Shown here piece after piece: positions 8,987 to 19,969 of a DNA stretch of 64,000 nucleotides. Position 1 is the stretch's first letter; each line of letters opens with the position of its first letter. The translations under genes and the position numbers were made by a program. The stretch is from assembly GCF_003427025.1 (NCBI RefSeq), contig NZ_QVAI01000018.1, forward strand, positions 1 to 64,000. Reading direction: 5' to 3'. The notes beneath the pieces were generated by a model. The model was not told where the DNA came from and did no database searches. It saw nothing but the letters and a program-made list of their open reading frames with translations. Source of the stretch: Jiangella endophytica (GTDB taxonomy: Bacteria > Actinomycetota > Actinomycetes > Jiangellales > Jiangellaceae).

Positions 8987-9032
8987 CGGTTGAGGGATCC
9001 GAGCAGCCAGCGCGGCCCGGATCCCTCAGCCA
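8987..9032. repeat. 46-bp hairpin repeat, copy 2 (terminator-like)
   Basis: Perfect 10-bp arms TGAGGGATCC (8991-9000) and GGATCCCTCA (9019-9028), extendable to about 13 bp with a G-T pair, loop 18 bases. It directly follows the glgP stop on the minus strand and precedes the AbiEi/DUF559 gene, so it probably ends glgP transcription. It is a direct-orientation copy of the element at 7884-7929. Confidence 0.75.
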
Positions 9033-9033
9033 T

Positions 9034-11583
9034 TCACTCGGGGAGGGCGGCCAGCCCCAGCTCGGCGCCGTCGCCCAGGAGCGGGTGGCGGGGCACGATG
9101 CGCACCGTGTAGCCGAACGCGCCGGTGCGATCGAGCTCGACCTCGCCGTCGAAGCGGAAGCCGCCGTCCTCCTGCCGCTCGCTCAAGGTCATGGGGGTGA
9201 CGGCGGGTTCGCGCAGGTTGTCGGCGTCGTCGACCGCGCCGTGGACGACCTGGACGTCGACGTCGTCAGGCGTGAGCGGGCCGAGGGTGACGAACGCGTG
9301 CAACCGCAGGGTCTGGCCGCGCTCGAAGGTGTCGACGGTGGTGGTCTCGACGTGGCCGACGCGGACGTGCGGCCAGGCGGCGCGGACCTGCTCCTTCCAG
9401 TCCGCCAGCGACACCGCGCCGTCGAAGTCGGAGTTCAGCGAGCGGCTGGACTCCGCCGCCGGCGTGTAGAGCTGCTCGACGTAGTCGCGGACCATGCGCG
9501 TGGCCTGCACCTTCGGGCCGAGCGTGGTGAGCGTGTGGCGCAGCTGATCGACCCAGCGGCGCGGGATGTCCTCGCCGTCGACGTCGTAGAAGAGCGGCGC
9601 GATCTCGTTCTCCAGCAGCTCGTAGAGCGCGGTGGCCTCGAGTTCGTCGCGGTAGGACGGGTCGCCGACACCCTCGGCGGAGGGGATGTCCCAGCCGTTG
9701 AGGCCGTCGGACCACTCGTCCCACCAGCCGTCGCGGATGGACAGGTTCAGGCCCGCGTTGAGCGCCGCCTTCATGCCGGACGTGCCGCACGCCTCGTACG
9801 GGCGCAGCGGGTTGTTCAGCCACACGTCGCAACCGGGGTACAGCGCATGCGCCATGCCGATGCCGTAGTCGGGCAGGAAGACGATGCGGTGCCGGATCTC
9901 CGGGTCGTCGGCGAAGCGCACCATCTCCTGGATCATCCGCTTGCCGCCGTCGTCGGCCGGGTGCGCCTTGCCGGCGATGACGAACTGGACCGGCCGCTCC
10001 GGGTGCAGCAGCAGCGCCTTCAGCCGGGCGGGGTCGCGCAGCATCAGTGTGAGCCGCTTGTACGACGGCACCCGCCGGGCGAACCCGATGGTGAGGATGC
10101 CCGGGTCGAGGACGTCGTCGATCCAGCCCAGCTCGGCGTCGCCGGCGCCGCGGCCGTGCCAGGAGTCGCGCAGCCGGAACCGCGCCGAGTCGACCAGACG
10201 GGCCCGCAGCGTCCGCTTCGTGGACCAGAGATCGGCGTCGGAGACGGTGGCCGTGGCAGCCGTCCAGCCGCCGCCGGCGATCGCCTTCTCCTCCAGTCGC
10301 AGGATCTCCGGCGCCACCCACGTCGGCGCGTGCACGCCGTTGGTGATCGACCCGATCGGCACCTCGCGCTCGTCGAACGAGGGCCACAGACCGGCGAACA
10401 TGCCTCGGCTGACCTCGCCGTGCAGGGTGCTGACGCCGTTGGCGCGAGCCGACAGCCGCAACCCCATGACGGCCATGTTGAACACCGCGGGATCGCCGCC
10501 CTCGTAGTCTTCGGCGCCCAGCGCCAGGATCTGCTCGACCGCCAGGCCCGGGCTGGCGTTGTCGCCGCCGAAGTACTGCTTCACGAGGTCCATCGGGAAG
10601 CGGTCGATGCCCGCGGGCACCGGCGTGTGGGTGGTGAACACGGTGCCGGCGCGGGTGAACTCCAGCGCCGCCTCATAGGCCAGGCCGCGCTCCTCGACCA
10701 GCTCGCGGATGCGCTCGAGGCCGAGGAAGCCGGCGTGCCCCTCGTTGGTGTGGAACACCTCCGGCCCCGGTGATCCTGTGATTCTGCAGAACGCCCTCAC
10801 CGCCCGCACGCCGCCGACTCCGAGCAGCATCTCCTGCAGCAGCCGGTGGTCGCGGCTGCCGCCGTAGAGGCGGTCGGTGACGTCGCGTTCGGCCGGGCCG
10901 TTGTCGTCGATGTAGGAGTCGAGCAGCAGCAGCGGCACCCGGCCGACCTGCGCCACCCAGACGGCCGCGGTGAGCACCCGCCCGCCCGGCATGCCGACGG
11001 TGACCTGAGCGGGCGTGCCGTCGGCCTCGCGCAGCCGCACCAGCGGCATGTTGTCGGGGTCGACGACGGGGTAGCGCTCCTGCTGCCAGCCCTCGCGCGA
11101 CAGCGACTGCACGAAGTACCCGTGCCGGTAGAGCAGCCCGACGCCGATGATCGGCACACCGAGGTCGCTGGCCGCCTTGAGGTGGTCGCCGGCCAGGATG
11201 CCCAGACCGCCGGAGTACTGCGGCAGCACGTGGGTGATGCCGAACTCGGGCGAGAAGTACGCGACGCCGCGCGGCGCCCTGCCGTCGTGGTCCTGGTACC
11301 AGCGCGCCTCGGTCAGGTACTGCTGCAGGTCGTCGTGGGCGGCTCGGACCAGGCCCAGGAACGCGGGGTCGGCGGCCAGCTCGGCCAGCCGTTCCGCCCG
11401 CACCTCGCCCAGCAGCCGGACCGGGTCGTGGCCGACCTCCGCCCACAGCTCCGGGTCGACCGCGGCGAACAGGTCCTGTGTCGGCTGATGCCACGACCAC
11501 CTCAGGTTCGTGACGAGGTCGCCGAGCGCGGCGAGCGGCTCGGGGAGGACGGTACGGACCATGAGTCGTCGGATCGCACGCAC
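9034..11583 (-). CDS. glgP: Alpha-1,4-glucan phosphorylase (DUF3417/GT35 type)
   Basis: An 849-aa pyridoxal-phosphate enzyme that releases glucose-1-phosphate from the non-reducing ends of glycogen or maltodextrin. The N-terminus (LPEPLAALGDLVTNLRWSWH) is the DUF3417 domain of the actinobacterial branch. The later motifs are PEFGITHVLPQYSGGLG, FHTNEGHAGF, FARRVPSYKR and the PLP-lysine block YEACGTSGMKAALNAG with K605. I use the GTG at 11583 because homologues start with a similar MRAIRR block. It is convergent with the upstream glgX unit and separated from the LVIVD gene by a strong hairpin. With GlgX it forms the glycogen breakdown route. Confidence 0.93.
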   Translation of the reverse strand: MRAIRRLMVRTVLPEPLAALGDLVTNLRWSWHQPTQDLFAAVDPELWAEVGHDPVRLLGEVRAERLAELAADPAFLGLVRAAHDDLQQYLTEARWYQDHDGRAPRGVAYFSPEFGITHVLPQYSGGLGILAGDHLKAASDLGVPIIGVGLLYRHGYFVQSLSREGWQQERYPVVDPDNMPLVRLREADGTPAQVTVGMPGGRVLTAAVWVAQVGRVPLLLLDSYIDDNGPAERDVTDRLYGGSRDHRLLQEMLLGVGGVRAVRAFCRITGSPGPEVFHTNEGHAGFLGLERIRELVEERGLAYEAALEFTRAGTVFTTHTPVPAGIDRFPMDLVKQYFGGDNASPGLAVEQILALGAEDYEGGDPAVFNMAVMGLRLSARANGVSTLHGEVSRGMFAGLWPSFDEREVPIGSITNGVHAPTWVAPEILRLEEKAIAGGGWTAATATVSDADLWSTKRTLRARLVDSARFRLRDSWHGRGAGDAELGWIDDVLDPGILTIGFARRVPSYKRLTLMLRDPARLKALLLHPERPVQFVIAGKAHPADDGGKRMIQEMVRFADDPEIRHRIVFLPDYGIGMAHALYPGCDVWLNNPLRPYEACGTSGMKAALNAGLNLSIRDGWWDEWSDGLNGWDIPSAEGVGDPSYRDELEATALYELLENEIAPLFYDVDGEDIPRRWVDQLRHTLTTLGPKVQATRMVRDYVEQLYTPAAESSRSLNSDFDGAVSLADWKEQVRAAWPHVRVGHVETTTVDTFERGQTLRLHAFVTLGPLTPDDVDVQVVHGAVDDADNLREPAVTPMTLSERQEDGGFRFDGEVELDRTGAFGYTVRIVPRHPLLGDGAELGLAALPE

Positions 11584-11627
11584 GGCGCCAACGGTAGTCG
11601 CTGACTGTTACACGAGCCTTACCGACG

Positions 11628-11664
11628 GACGAGCGGACGGCGACCAGGTCGCCGTCCGCTCGTC
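11628..11664 (-). terminator. Hairpin terminator after LVIVD-repeat gene
   Basis: A perfect 16-bp stem (arms 11628-11643 and 11649-11664, core GAGCGGACGG/CCGTCCGCTC) with a 5-base loop, placed 22 bases after the stop of the minus-strand LVIVD gene and 44 bases before glgP. Confidence 0.8.
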
Positions 11665-11686
11665 TCGTTCGGTGCGTGGTGGTGCG

Positions 11687-13201
11687 TCAGTACACGGGCT
11701 GGGTCTGGACGTTGAACTCGGAGTACCGGGTTCCCTTAGCCGGAGCCACCCGCGGGTCGCGCAGGTCGAACACGTCGAAGCCGCGCTGGATCTCGTTGGA
11801 GTAGATGTAGCCGTTGTAGTAGTACGTCGACCACGCGCCGGCGATCGACTCACCGGTCCACGCACCGCGGTCGAACCAGGCGATCTCGGCCGGGTTGTAG
11901 GGGTCGGTGAAGTCGAACACCGAGATGCCGCCCTGATACCACGCCTGGACGAAGATGTCCTTGCCCGGCACCGGGATCAGCGAGCCGTTGTGCGCCACGC
12001 AGTTCTCCGTGTTGGCCTGCTCGCGCGGGATCTTGTAGTACGACGCGAACTCCAGCGAGTCGCCGTCCCACGTGTAGATGGCGTTGGCGCCGCGGTTCGG
12101 GCCGATCGTCGGGTTGCAGGTCGGCCCGCTGCCGCCGCCCAGCTCGTCGGTGAAGATGATCGACGTGCCATCGTTGTTGAACGTCGCCGAGTGCCAGAAC
12201 GCGAAGTTCGGGTCGCGGACCTGGTCGAGGATCACCGGGTTCAGCGGGTCACTGATGTCCATGATGATGCCGTCGCCCATGCACGCGCCGGCGGCCAGGC
12301 CGAGGTGCGGGTAGGCGGTGATGTCGTGGCAGCCGGCAGTGTTGCCGCCCTGGTTGCCGGCGTCCGGGAACAGCACCGGCTCGGCGACCACCGCGGCGTC
12401 CTCCGGCGAGTCCAGCGGCACGTCGATGATCGAGATCTTGTCGTGCGGCGGCTGGCAGTCGGCCAGCCCGGCGTTCGGACCGTACGACGAGACGTAGATG
12501 TAGACGCTCTCCTCACCCGGCACCAGCGTGTGCGTGTGCGAGCCGCACTTGGTCTCGACGGCGGCGACGTATTGCGGCTTCTCGATGTCGCTGATGTCGA
12601 AGATCTTCATGCCCTCCCAGTAGTCCCGTCCTGCCGTGTCGCTGATGTTGGGCAGGTTCGTCGCACTGCAGGAGTCGTCGGTCCAGCGCGAGTCGGTGGA
12701 CAGGAAGAGCAGGTCGCCGTGGACGGTGATGTCGTTCTGCGAACCCGGGCAGAGCACCTGGCTCACGACCTTCGGCTTCCGCGGGTTGCGGATGTCGTAG
12801 ATGGTGAACCCGTTGTAATTGCCCGCGAACGCGTACTTACCCTGGAAGGCAAGGTCGGAGTTGAGCGCGTTGGCCGGCGCGAACGGACCTTCCTTGGGCA
12901 GGTTCGCCACGAGGTGGAGGTTCGGCGAGCCCGCGGTCTCACCGGGCGGGAGGATGCTCGCCGCCGCCGGCGCCTCGGTGATCTCGGCGAGCTCGGACTC
13001 GGTGAGGCAGTTCTCCTCGAAGTTGTCGCCGAGGCCCTCGAGAGCCTCGGCGTTGGCGCACTCCTCACTCTGCGTGGAGTCCCGCAGCAACTCGCCGTCG
13101 TCGGCGGCGGAGGTTCCGATGGCCCCGAGGGCCAGACCGCTGCTCACCAGGGCGGCGACGGAGAGACCCGCCGCCCTTCTTCTCCAACGATGTCCGATCA
13201 T
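11687..13201 (-). CDS. Secreted LVIVD-repeat (beta-propeller) protein
   Basis: A 504-aa protein with a Sec signal (WRRRAAGLSVAALVSSGLAL, cleavage near GTSA-ADDG). The body is built from LVIVD-type propeller blades: GFTIYDIRNPRKPKVV, MKIFDISDIEKPQYVA, GIIMDISDPLNPVILD, ISVFDFTDPYNPAEIA and FDVFDLRDPRVAP. These repeats make a propeller often found in exported proteins; catalytic activity is not evident. The ATG at 13201 has GGTGAGG 7 bases upstream, better than the GTG six bases earlier. It has several cysteines (for example ENC, DSC, NENC), consistent with disulfides outside the cell. Function unknown. Confidence 0.8.
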   Translation of the reverse strand: MIGHRWRRRAAGLSVAALVSSGLALGAIGTSAADDGELLRDSTQSEECANAEALEGLGDNFEENCLTESELAEITEAPAAASILPPGETAGSPNLHLVANLPKEGPFAPANALNSDLAFQGKYAFAGNYNGFTIYDIRNPRKPKVVSQVLCPGSQNDITVHGDLLFLSTDSRWTDDSCSATNLPNISDTAGRDYWEGMKIFDISDIEKPQYVAAVETKCGSHTHTLVPGEESVYIYVSSYGPNAGLADCQPPHDKISIIDVPLDSPEDAAVVAEPVLFPDAGNQGGNTAGCHDITAYPHLGLAAGACMGDGIIMDISDPLNPVILDQVRDPNFAFWHSATFNNDGTSIIFTDELGGGSGPTCNPTIGPNRGANAIYTWDGDSLEFASYYKIPREQANTENCVAHNGSLIPVPGKDIFVQAWYQGGISVFDFTDPYNPAEIAWFDRGAWTGESIAGAWSTYYYNGYIYSNEIQRGFDVFDLRDPRVAPAKGTRYSEFNVQTQPVY

Positions 13202-13395
13202 GCGCACACCTCACCGGGGTAGAGAGGAAAGGGCCGATCAAGGTCAGGGCCGCACAATAACGGCTATCGACCGGAATGGCCATACTTCTGTCACAATCCT
13301 GCGAAACTTCGACCCGTCCGGTTGCTGACACCCTTCGGCTCGGCCGGATTCGGCCTTACGCTGGCCCGATCCGCCCCCGGCCACCTGGAGGAACG

Positions 13396-14067
13396 ATGCC
13401 GCGCCTGACCCTCGGCACGACGACGGCGGCAGCGCTCGCCGCCCTGCTCGCGCTGGCCGGCTGCAGCGGCGACGACGGCGGCACCGACCGCGGTGCGCCG
13501 GCGACCACGTCGACGGCCACCGCGGACACGCGGGTGATCCAGCCGGGCCGCCCGGGCGAGACGGCCGACGTGATCGAGCCGGGCGAGGAGATCGAGGTCG
13601 TCGAGGGCGGCTACAGCGAGACCGACGTGCGGTTCGTCGAGCAGATGATCCCGCACCACCGCCAGGCCCTCGCGATGGCCGAGCTGGCGCCGGACCGCGC
13701 ACAGGACGAGCGCGTCCTGCTGGTCGCCGACCGGGTCATCGCCGCGCAAGGTCCGGAGATCGCGGCCCTGGAGGCCTGGCTGACGCAGCGCGACCTGCCG
13801 CTGCCGCCGGCCGGCACCGAGCACGACCACGGGCTGCCCGGCATGATCACCCCGCTGCAACTGGAGCAGCTGGGCAACACCGAGGGCGCGGAGTTCGACG
13901 AGTTGTTCCTCACCTACATGAGCCAGCACCATGCCGGCGCGATCGACATGGCCGTCGCGGCGCTGGGCGGCGGCGTGGACCAGCTGGCGATCGAGATGGC
14001 CACCGACGTGAGCGTCACCCAAGGCGTCGAGATCGACCGGATGCGGGAGATCCTCGACAGCCTCTGA
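13396..14067 (+). CDS. DUF305 family lipoprotein
   Basis: A 223-aa exported lipoprotein: signal with lipobox LALAGC (Cys23), then two DUF305 half-repeats carrying FVEQMIPHHRQALAMA and LTYMSQHHAGAIDMA. DUF305 proteins are four-helix, ferritin-like bundles whose His/Met-rich motifs suggest metal (often copper) handling, but the function is not established. The ATG at 13396 follows GGAGGAAC. It is divergent from the LVIVD gene; the 194 bases between should hold both promoters. No operon partner follows. Confidence 0.85.
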   Translation: MPRLTLGTTTAAALAALLALAGCSGDDGGTDRGAPATTSTATADTRVIQPGRPGETADVIEPGEEIEVVEGGYSETDVRFVEQMIPHHRQALAMAELAPDRAQDERVLLVADRVIAAQGPEIAALEAWLTQRDLPLPPAGTEHDHGLPGMITPLQLEQLGNTEGAEFDELFLTYMSQHHAGAIDMAVAALGGGVDQLAIEMATDVSVTQGVEIDRMREILDSL

Positions 14068-14486
14068 AATGCGCCTGGACGAGGCGGTTTGCCCGTATCC
14101 CGGCGGGTATGAAGAATGGGACGGAATCAGCCCATCGGGCGTCCGCCGGGCGCCTTCGCCGACAGCGAACCACCACGTGACGATGAACATCATCTACGCA
14201 GGTCAGAACCGCCGGGAACGACATAGTCGCCGGCGCCGGGAAAGCTCGTCCGGCGTGCCGGGCGAAGTGGTTGGACCACACCGCGGGCGGCCGAATAGCA
14301 TTCGCCGGGCGAACCCCGCACCGAAACCTCCGCGTCACCTTCGCGTTACATCAATCGGCTCACGCGGCTGATCATCGCGCACCACCCACACTTCCCCGCC
14401 ACGACGTCACGAGAGGTCATCGTGCGTACCGAACCGAGCGCTGGGGCCACCGTCCCCGCCGCACTTACCATCGAATGGTGCCGGCC
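14068..14486. other. Intergenic region upstream of treS, no gene seen
   Basis: About 420 bases without a convincing coding frame on either strand. Codon-position GC bias is lost and it is richer in A/T than its flanks. It includes the short palindrome TTCGCCGGGCGAA near 14302. It presumably holds the treS promoter; I could not fix -10/-35 boxes or a riboswitch. Confidence 0.5.
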
Positions 14487-16207
<1,721 letters not shown>

Positions 16208-16211
<4 letters not shown>

Positions 16212-17605
16212 CGGCCGACCAGCGGTTGTCCGAGGCGGTGGCGCTGCTGCCCGAGTGGCTGCCCCATCAGCACTGGTTCACCGGCGCGCGCACCGGGCGG
16301 CTCGACGTCCGCCCGGTGGCGGCCGCACTGCTGCACGACGGCGAGCCACGGGTGTGGCACCTGCTGGCCGAGGTGACGCACGACGACGGCGCCGACGTCT
16401 ACCAGGTGCCGCTGTCGGTGCACAGCCAGCGCTCCGACCGCCTCGACCACGTGCACCTGGGCCACACGGCCGACGGCCACGTCTACGACGCGCTGCACGA
16501 CAAGGAGGCCACGGCGGTCCTGCTGGACCACTTCGCCGACGACGCGCCGGCCATCGACGGCCTGCGCTTCCACGTGAAGCCCGACGTCAAGGTGCCGTAC
16601 GGCGACCCGTCGCTGGTGCTGCCCGGCGAGCACCACAACACCAGCCTCGCCTACGGCGACGCCGCGCTGCTCAAGGTGTTCCGCCGGGTCGACCCCGGCC
16701 TGAACCCCGACGTCGAGCTGAACGAGGCGCTCAGCGACGCCGGCTGCACCCTGGTCGCGCCGCTGCTGGGCTGGGTCGACGGCGACTGGAGCGCCGGCGA
16801 CGCGACGCCGTCGGGCAGCCTGGCGATGCTGCGTGGGTTCCTGACGACGGCCTCCGACGGCTGGGCGCTGGCCACGGCGAGCGTCCGCGACCTCTACGCC
16901 GAGGGCGACCTGCACGCCGACGAGGTGGGCGGCGACTTCGCGGCCGAGGCGTACCGCCTGGGCATGGCCACGGCGCGGGTGCACGAGACGCTGGCCGAGG
17001 TGCTGCCCACCGCCACCATGGCGCCGTCCGACCTCGGCGCGCTGGCCGACGCCATGACCCGCCGGCTCGACGCCGCCGTCGCCGGCGTCCCGGAGCTGGA
17101 GCCGTTCGCGGCCGGGCTGCGGGTCCACTACGACGTGCTGCGCCGGCCCCGCGATCCGGTCACCGTCCAGCGCATCCACGGCAGCTACCACCTGGGGCAG
17201 GTGCTGCGCACCGTCCTGGGCTGGAAGCTGATCGACTTCGAGGGCGAGCTGATGGCGCCGGTCGCCGACCGCCGGGCCATGCACTCCCCCGTCCGCGACG
17301 TCGCGCAGATGCTCCGCTCGTTCGACTACGCGGCCCGCCACCTGCTGATCACCGACCACCCGCCGGAGGACCCCGCGCACGACCAGCTGGTCTACCGCGC
17401 GCACGAGTGGACGCAGCGCAACAGCGAGGCGTTCTGCAACGGTTACGCGTCGGCCTCGCAGCTGGACCCGCGCCACGAGCCGGAGCTGCTGGCGGCGTAC
17501 GAGTCCGACACCGCGGTGTACGAGGTGGTCTTCGAGGCCCGCCGGCGGCCCAGCTGGCTGCCCATCCCGCTGGCGGCGGTGGAACGACTGGCGCTGCCGG
17601 GCTGA
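16208..17605 (+). CDS. mak: Maltokinase (trehalose-to-glucan pathway)
   Basis: A 465-aa kinase of the Mak/Pep2 family, which makes maltose-1-phosphate for GlgE. Seen: N-terminal block WLPHQHWFTGARTGRLDV, lysine strand ALLKVFRRVDPGLNPDVELN, and C-terminal kinase block RIHGSYHLGQVLRTVLGWK followed by LIDFEGE. In the families I recall, the catalytic loop reads HGDxHLGQ; here the third residue is Ser326. This may be a tolerated variation or loss of the base, and should be checked. GTG start at 16208 overlaps the treS stop. No glgE gene is present in the window, so its product must be used by an enzyme encoded elsewhere. Confidence 0.85.
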
Positions 17606-17652
17606 TCGCGGGGTACGCTCTTCTCCGGGCACCTGACCTCGAAGGAGAGTGG

Positions 17653-19668
17653 ATGACGGAGTACGTGTCCGTCCACCCGGACCGGTTGCGTGATCTTGCT
17701 CGTAAGCTGCAGACCGCGGCGAGCACCGTTCGTGAGAAGACCCCCACCATCGTCGACGGCATCGACGGCTGGGACGGGTCGTTCAGCGGGGCGAAACTGA
17801 ACGCGCTCGCCGACTGGCTCGACGACCAGTGGCGCCCGATGTTCGACCGTGCCGACCTCGCCGCCACCGCGGCCAACCAGCCGCGGGTCTCGGCGACCGG
17901 CAGCACCGTCACCATGTTCCAGGTGCCGTTCGAGGTCACCGCCCAGGATCAGGCCAACGAGGGCACGCGCGACGCCCTCGACCTCAGCCGCATGATGAAC
18001 AGCGACGACCCCGAGCAGCGCGACCGCGCCCAGCGCCAGGCCGCCGAGGCCATGGAGGCGCACGCCGACGATCCCGCCTATCTGCAGGCGTTCTTCAACG
18101 CCGGCGGCGCCGAGGTCATCACCACGATGAACCGGCAGATCGCCGAGCAGGGTGTGCCGCCGTCGGAGCAGAACCAGAACCGGCTGCGGCTGTTCAGCAC
18201 CGGCGTCGCGGCGGTGAGCCGGCTCTCCGAGACCGGCGAGGTCACGCTCAACCAGGGTGCGCTCGACCCGCTGAGCTCGGTCGACAACACGCTCCAGAAC
18301 GGCATCATGATGATGTACGGGCCGGGCGGCGACCAGTACGGCTCGGCCTTCATGCGCACCGTCGCCGACAACGCACTGCAGTGGCGCGAGGACAACGCCC
18401 CGCCGCGCCCGCACTACAGCGCGCCGATGACCACGGCCGGCGGCTACGTGCCCGGCGGCTGGGTGCAGGACGACGACGACTGGTGGACCAAGATCGGCAT
18501 CGACGTCGACTACCTCGACAACAATGCCGAGGACGCCGGCCGCGGTATCGAGCTGATGCAGCAGTTCGATCCCGTCAACTCCATCCTCAACCGCACCGGG
18601 CAGAACCCCGAGGCCAGCCGCCAGCTGCTCAACGGCGAGGACGGCCTCGAGAACGCCCAGCGGCTGATCGACTACGACTGGCAGACGCCCGGCGCCGTGC
18701 CGCACGACGACAGCGGGCCGGCGGCCAGCGTGCTGATCGCCGCCACCCAGGACCGCGGCGCCGAGAACGGCCAGGAGTCCGCTCAGGCCGCGGCCAACGT
18801 CTTCCAGGCCGGCTACGACCTCAGCAAGCGCGAGCGCAGCGACTACGACAAGGAGCAGCTGCCGGAGCTGCCGTCGGCGCTGGCCGAGGCGATGGCCGTC
18901 GTCGGCACCGCCTACGCGCCCGACATGGCCGCGTCCACCGGGCAGAACAACGTCGACATCAACGAGGTGGTCCGCGAGGGCGACAGCTTCTACCTCGCCA
19001 CCAACACCACGGTGATGAACGGGTTCATGAAGACGTTCATGACCGACCCCGAGGCGGCCGGCGCGTTCCGCGGCGCCATCCAGGCCCAGCTGCGTGGCGC
19101 CGCGCACCTGCTGTCCGAGGACCCCTCGGGCAACCCGGACCTGCTGCGTCAGTTCGGCTTCCTGAACGGCATGGTGTCGATCGCCTTCGCCGACCAGGAC
19201 TTCACCGAGGCCGAGGCGCGCGACGCGGCGAACAAGCAGAACCAGATCTACTTCGACGTCACGAAGGACTTCCTCGAGGCCATCCCGATCGCCGGCGAGT
19301 CCGCCGACTTCCTCCGCTCGGTCGCCACCGCCCTGGCCGGCTCGCAGAAGGAGAACCTGTTCCCGACCGACGCCGCGCAGAACGTCGAGAGCGACGTCCA
19401 GTACGAGATGATGACCGACATCGCCGACATGCGCACGCACGTCGCACAGGGATTCGTCGACTCAGGGGTCTACCCGCTGCCCGAGGATCAGTCGTTCATC
19501 CACGACGGCATCATCGCGCCGCGCGACGACGCGGAGCAGGCGGCCTTCGACCGCTGGTGGAGCCAGATGCCGGCCGACCTCAAGGCCATCGCCAACGGCG
19601 CCCCCGACGGGTTCCGCGACGCCACCGGCCAGTTCGCCCCCAACGACGACCGCTTCACGCCCAAGTAA
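17653..19668 (+). CDS. Large WXG-domain protein, probable type VII secretion substrate
   Basis: A 671-aa protein, no signal peptide. The first ~95 residues are helical with a central Trp-x-Gly turn (GIDGWDGSFSG, W40/G42) and a second helix ADWLDDQWRPMFDRAD, as in the WXG100 fold. The rest is hydrophilic, acidic and mostly helical, rich in Asn/Gln/Ala, with no enzymatic motif I recognise; it may belong to an actinobacterial DUF group (DUF6571-like is a guess). AAGGAGAG precedes the ATG, and GTACGCT near 17611 could be a -10 box. The next gene, 10 bases downstream, is a small WXG100-like protein, so the pair probably folds as a heterodimer and leaves through an ESX system encoded elsewhere. Confidence 0.7.
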   Translation: MTEYVSVHPDRLRDLARKLQTAASTVREKTPTIVDGIDGWDGSFSGAKLNALADWLDDQWRPMFDRADLAATAANQPRVSATGSTVTMFQVPFEVTAQDQANEGTRDALDLSRMMNSDDPEQRDRAQRQAAEAMEAHADDPAYLQAFFNAGGAEVITTMNRQIAEQGVPPSEQNQNRLRLFSTGVAAVSRLSETGEVTLNQGALDPLSSVDNTLQNGIMMMYGPGGDQYGSAFMRTVADNALQWREDNAPPRPHYSAPMTTAGGYVPGGWVQDDDDWWTKIGIDVDYLDNNAEDAGRGIELMQQFDPVNSILNRTGQNPEASRQLLNGEDGLENAQRLIDYDWQTPGAVPHDDSGPAASVLIAATQDRGAENGQESAQAAANVFQAGYDLSKRERSDYDKEQLPELPSALAEAMAVVGTAYAPDMAASTGQNNVDINEVVREGDSFYLATNTTVMNGFMKTFMTDPEAAGAFRGAIQAQLRGAAHLLSEDPSGNPDLLRQFGFLNGMVSIAFADQDFTEAEARDAANKQNQIYFDVTKDFLEAIPIAGESADFLRSVATALAGSQKENLFPTDAAQNVESDVQYEMMTDIADMRTHVAQGFVDSGVYPLPEDQSFIHDGIIAPRDDAEQAAFDRWWSQMPADLKAIANGAPDGFRDATGQFAPNDDRFTPK

Positions 19669-19678
19669 GGACGTCACC

Positions 19679-19951
19679 ATGCCCATTCCGTACGTTCAGG
19701 AGTGCAACGAGTCGATGGGGACCGTCAGCAGTGCGGCCACCGACATCGAGGAGGCCATCCAGGCCGTCCGCGACCTCCTCGGCGCCGAGACGTGGACCGG
19801 CTCCCAGGCCACCGGCTGGGAGACCGACTTCAACGGCTTCGCCACCGACGCGACGAACAGCCTCGGCACGCCGCTGGACGAGGCGATGCAGGAATGCCGC
19901 GACAACGCCGCCGAGTGGCAGGCCGAGAGCGCGGGCACCGGCGCGAACTGA
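19679..19951 (+). CDS. Small WXG100-like protein
   Basis: A 90-aa, acidic, helical protein with a central Trp-x-Gly turn (AETWTGSQATGW, W39/G41), the length and shape of ESAT-6/CFP-10-type WXG100 proteins. AAGGACGTCACC precedes the ATG and only 10 bases separate it from the large WXG-domain gene, so they are co-transcribed. Likely role: partner that docks with the large protein for type VII export. No C-terminal Tyr-x-x-x-Asp/Glu export motif is visible here, so the signal might be on the partner. A GC-rich inverted repeat (about 19953-19985) follows the stop and can terminate this gene and the convergent lipoprotein gene. Confidence 0.7.
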   Translation: MPIPYVQECNESMGTVSSAATDIEEAIQAVRDLLGAETWTGSQATGWETDFNGFATDATNSLGTPLDEAMQECRDNAAEWQAESAGTGAN

Positions 19952-19969
19952 CCGCCGCCCGGGCGCGAG

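Noticed and set aside
14068-14486. Small protein gene (about 100 codons) before treS
   Set aside because: No ribosome-binding site, weak codon bias and no recognisable family.
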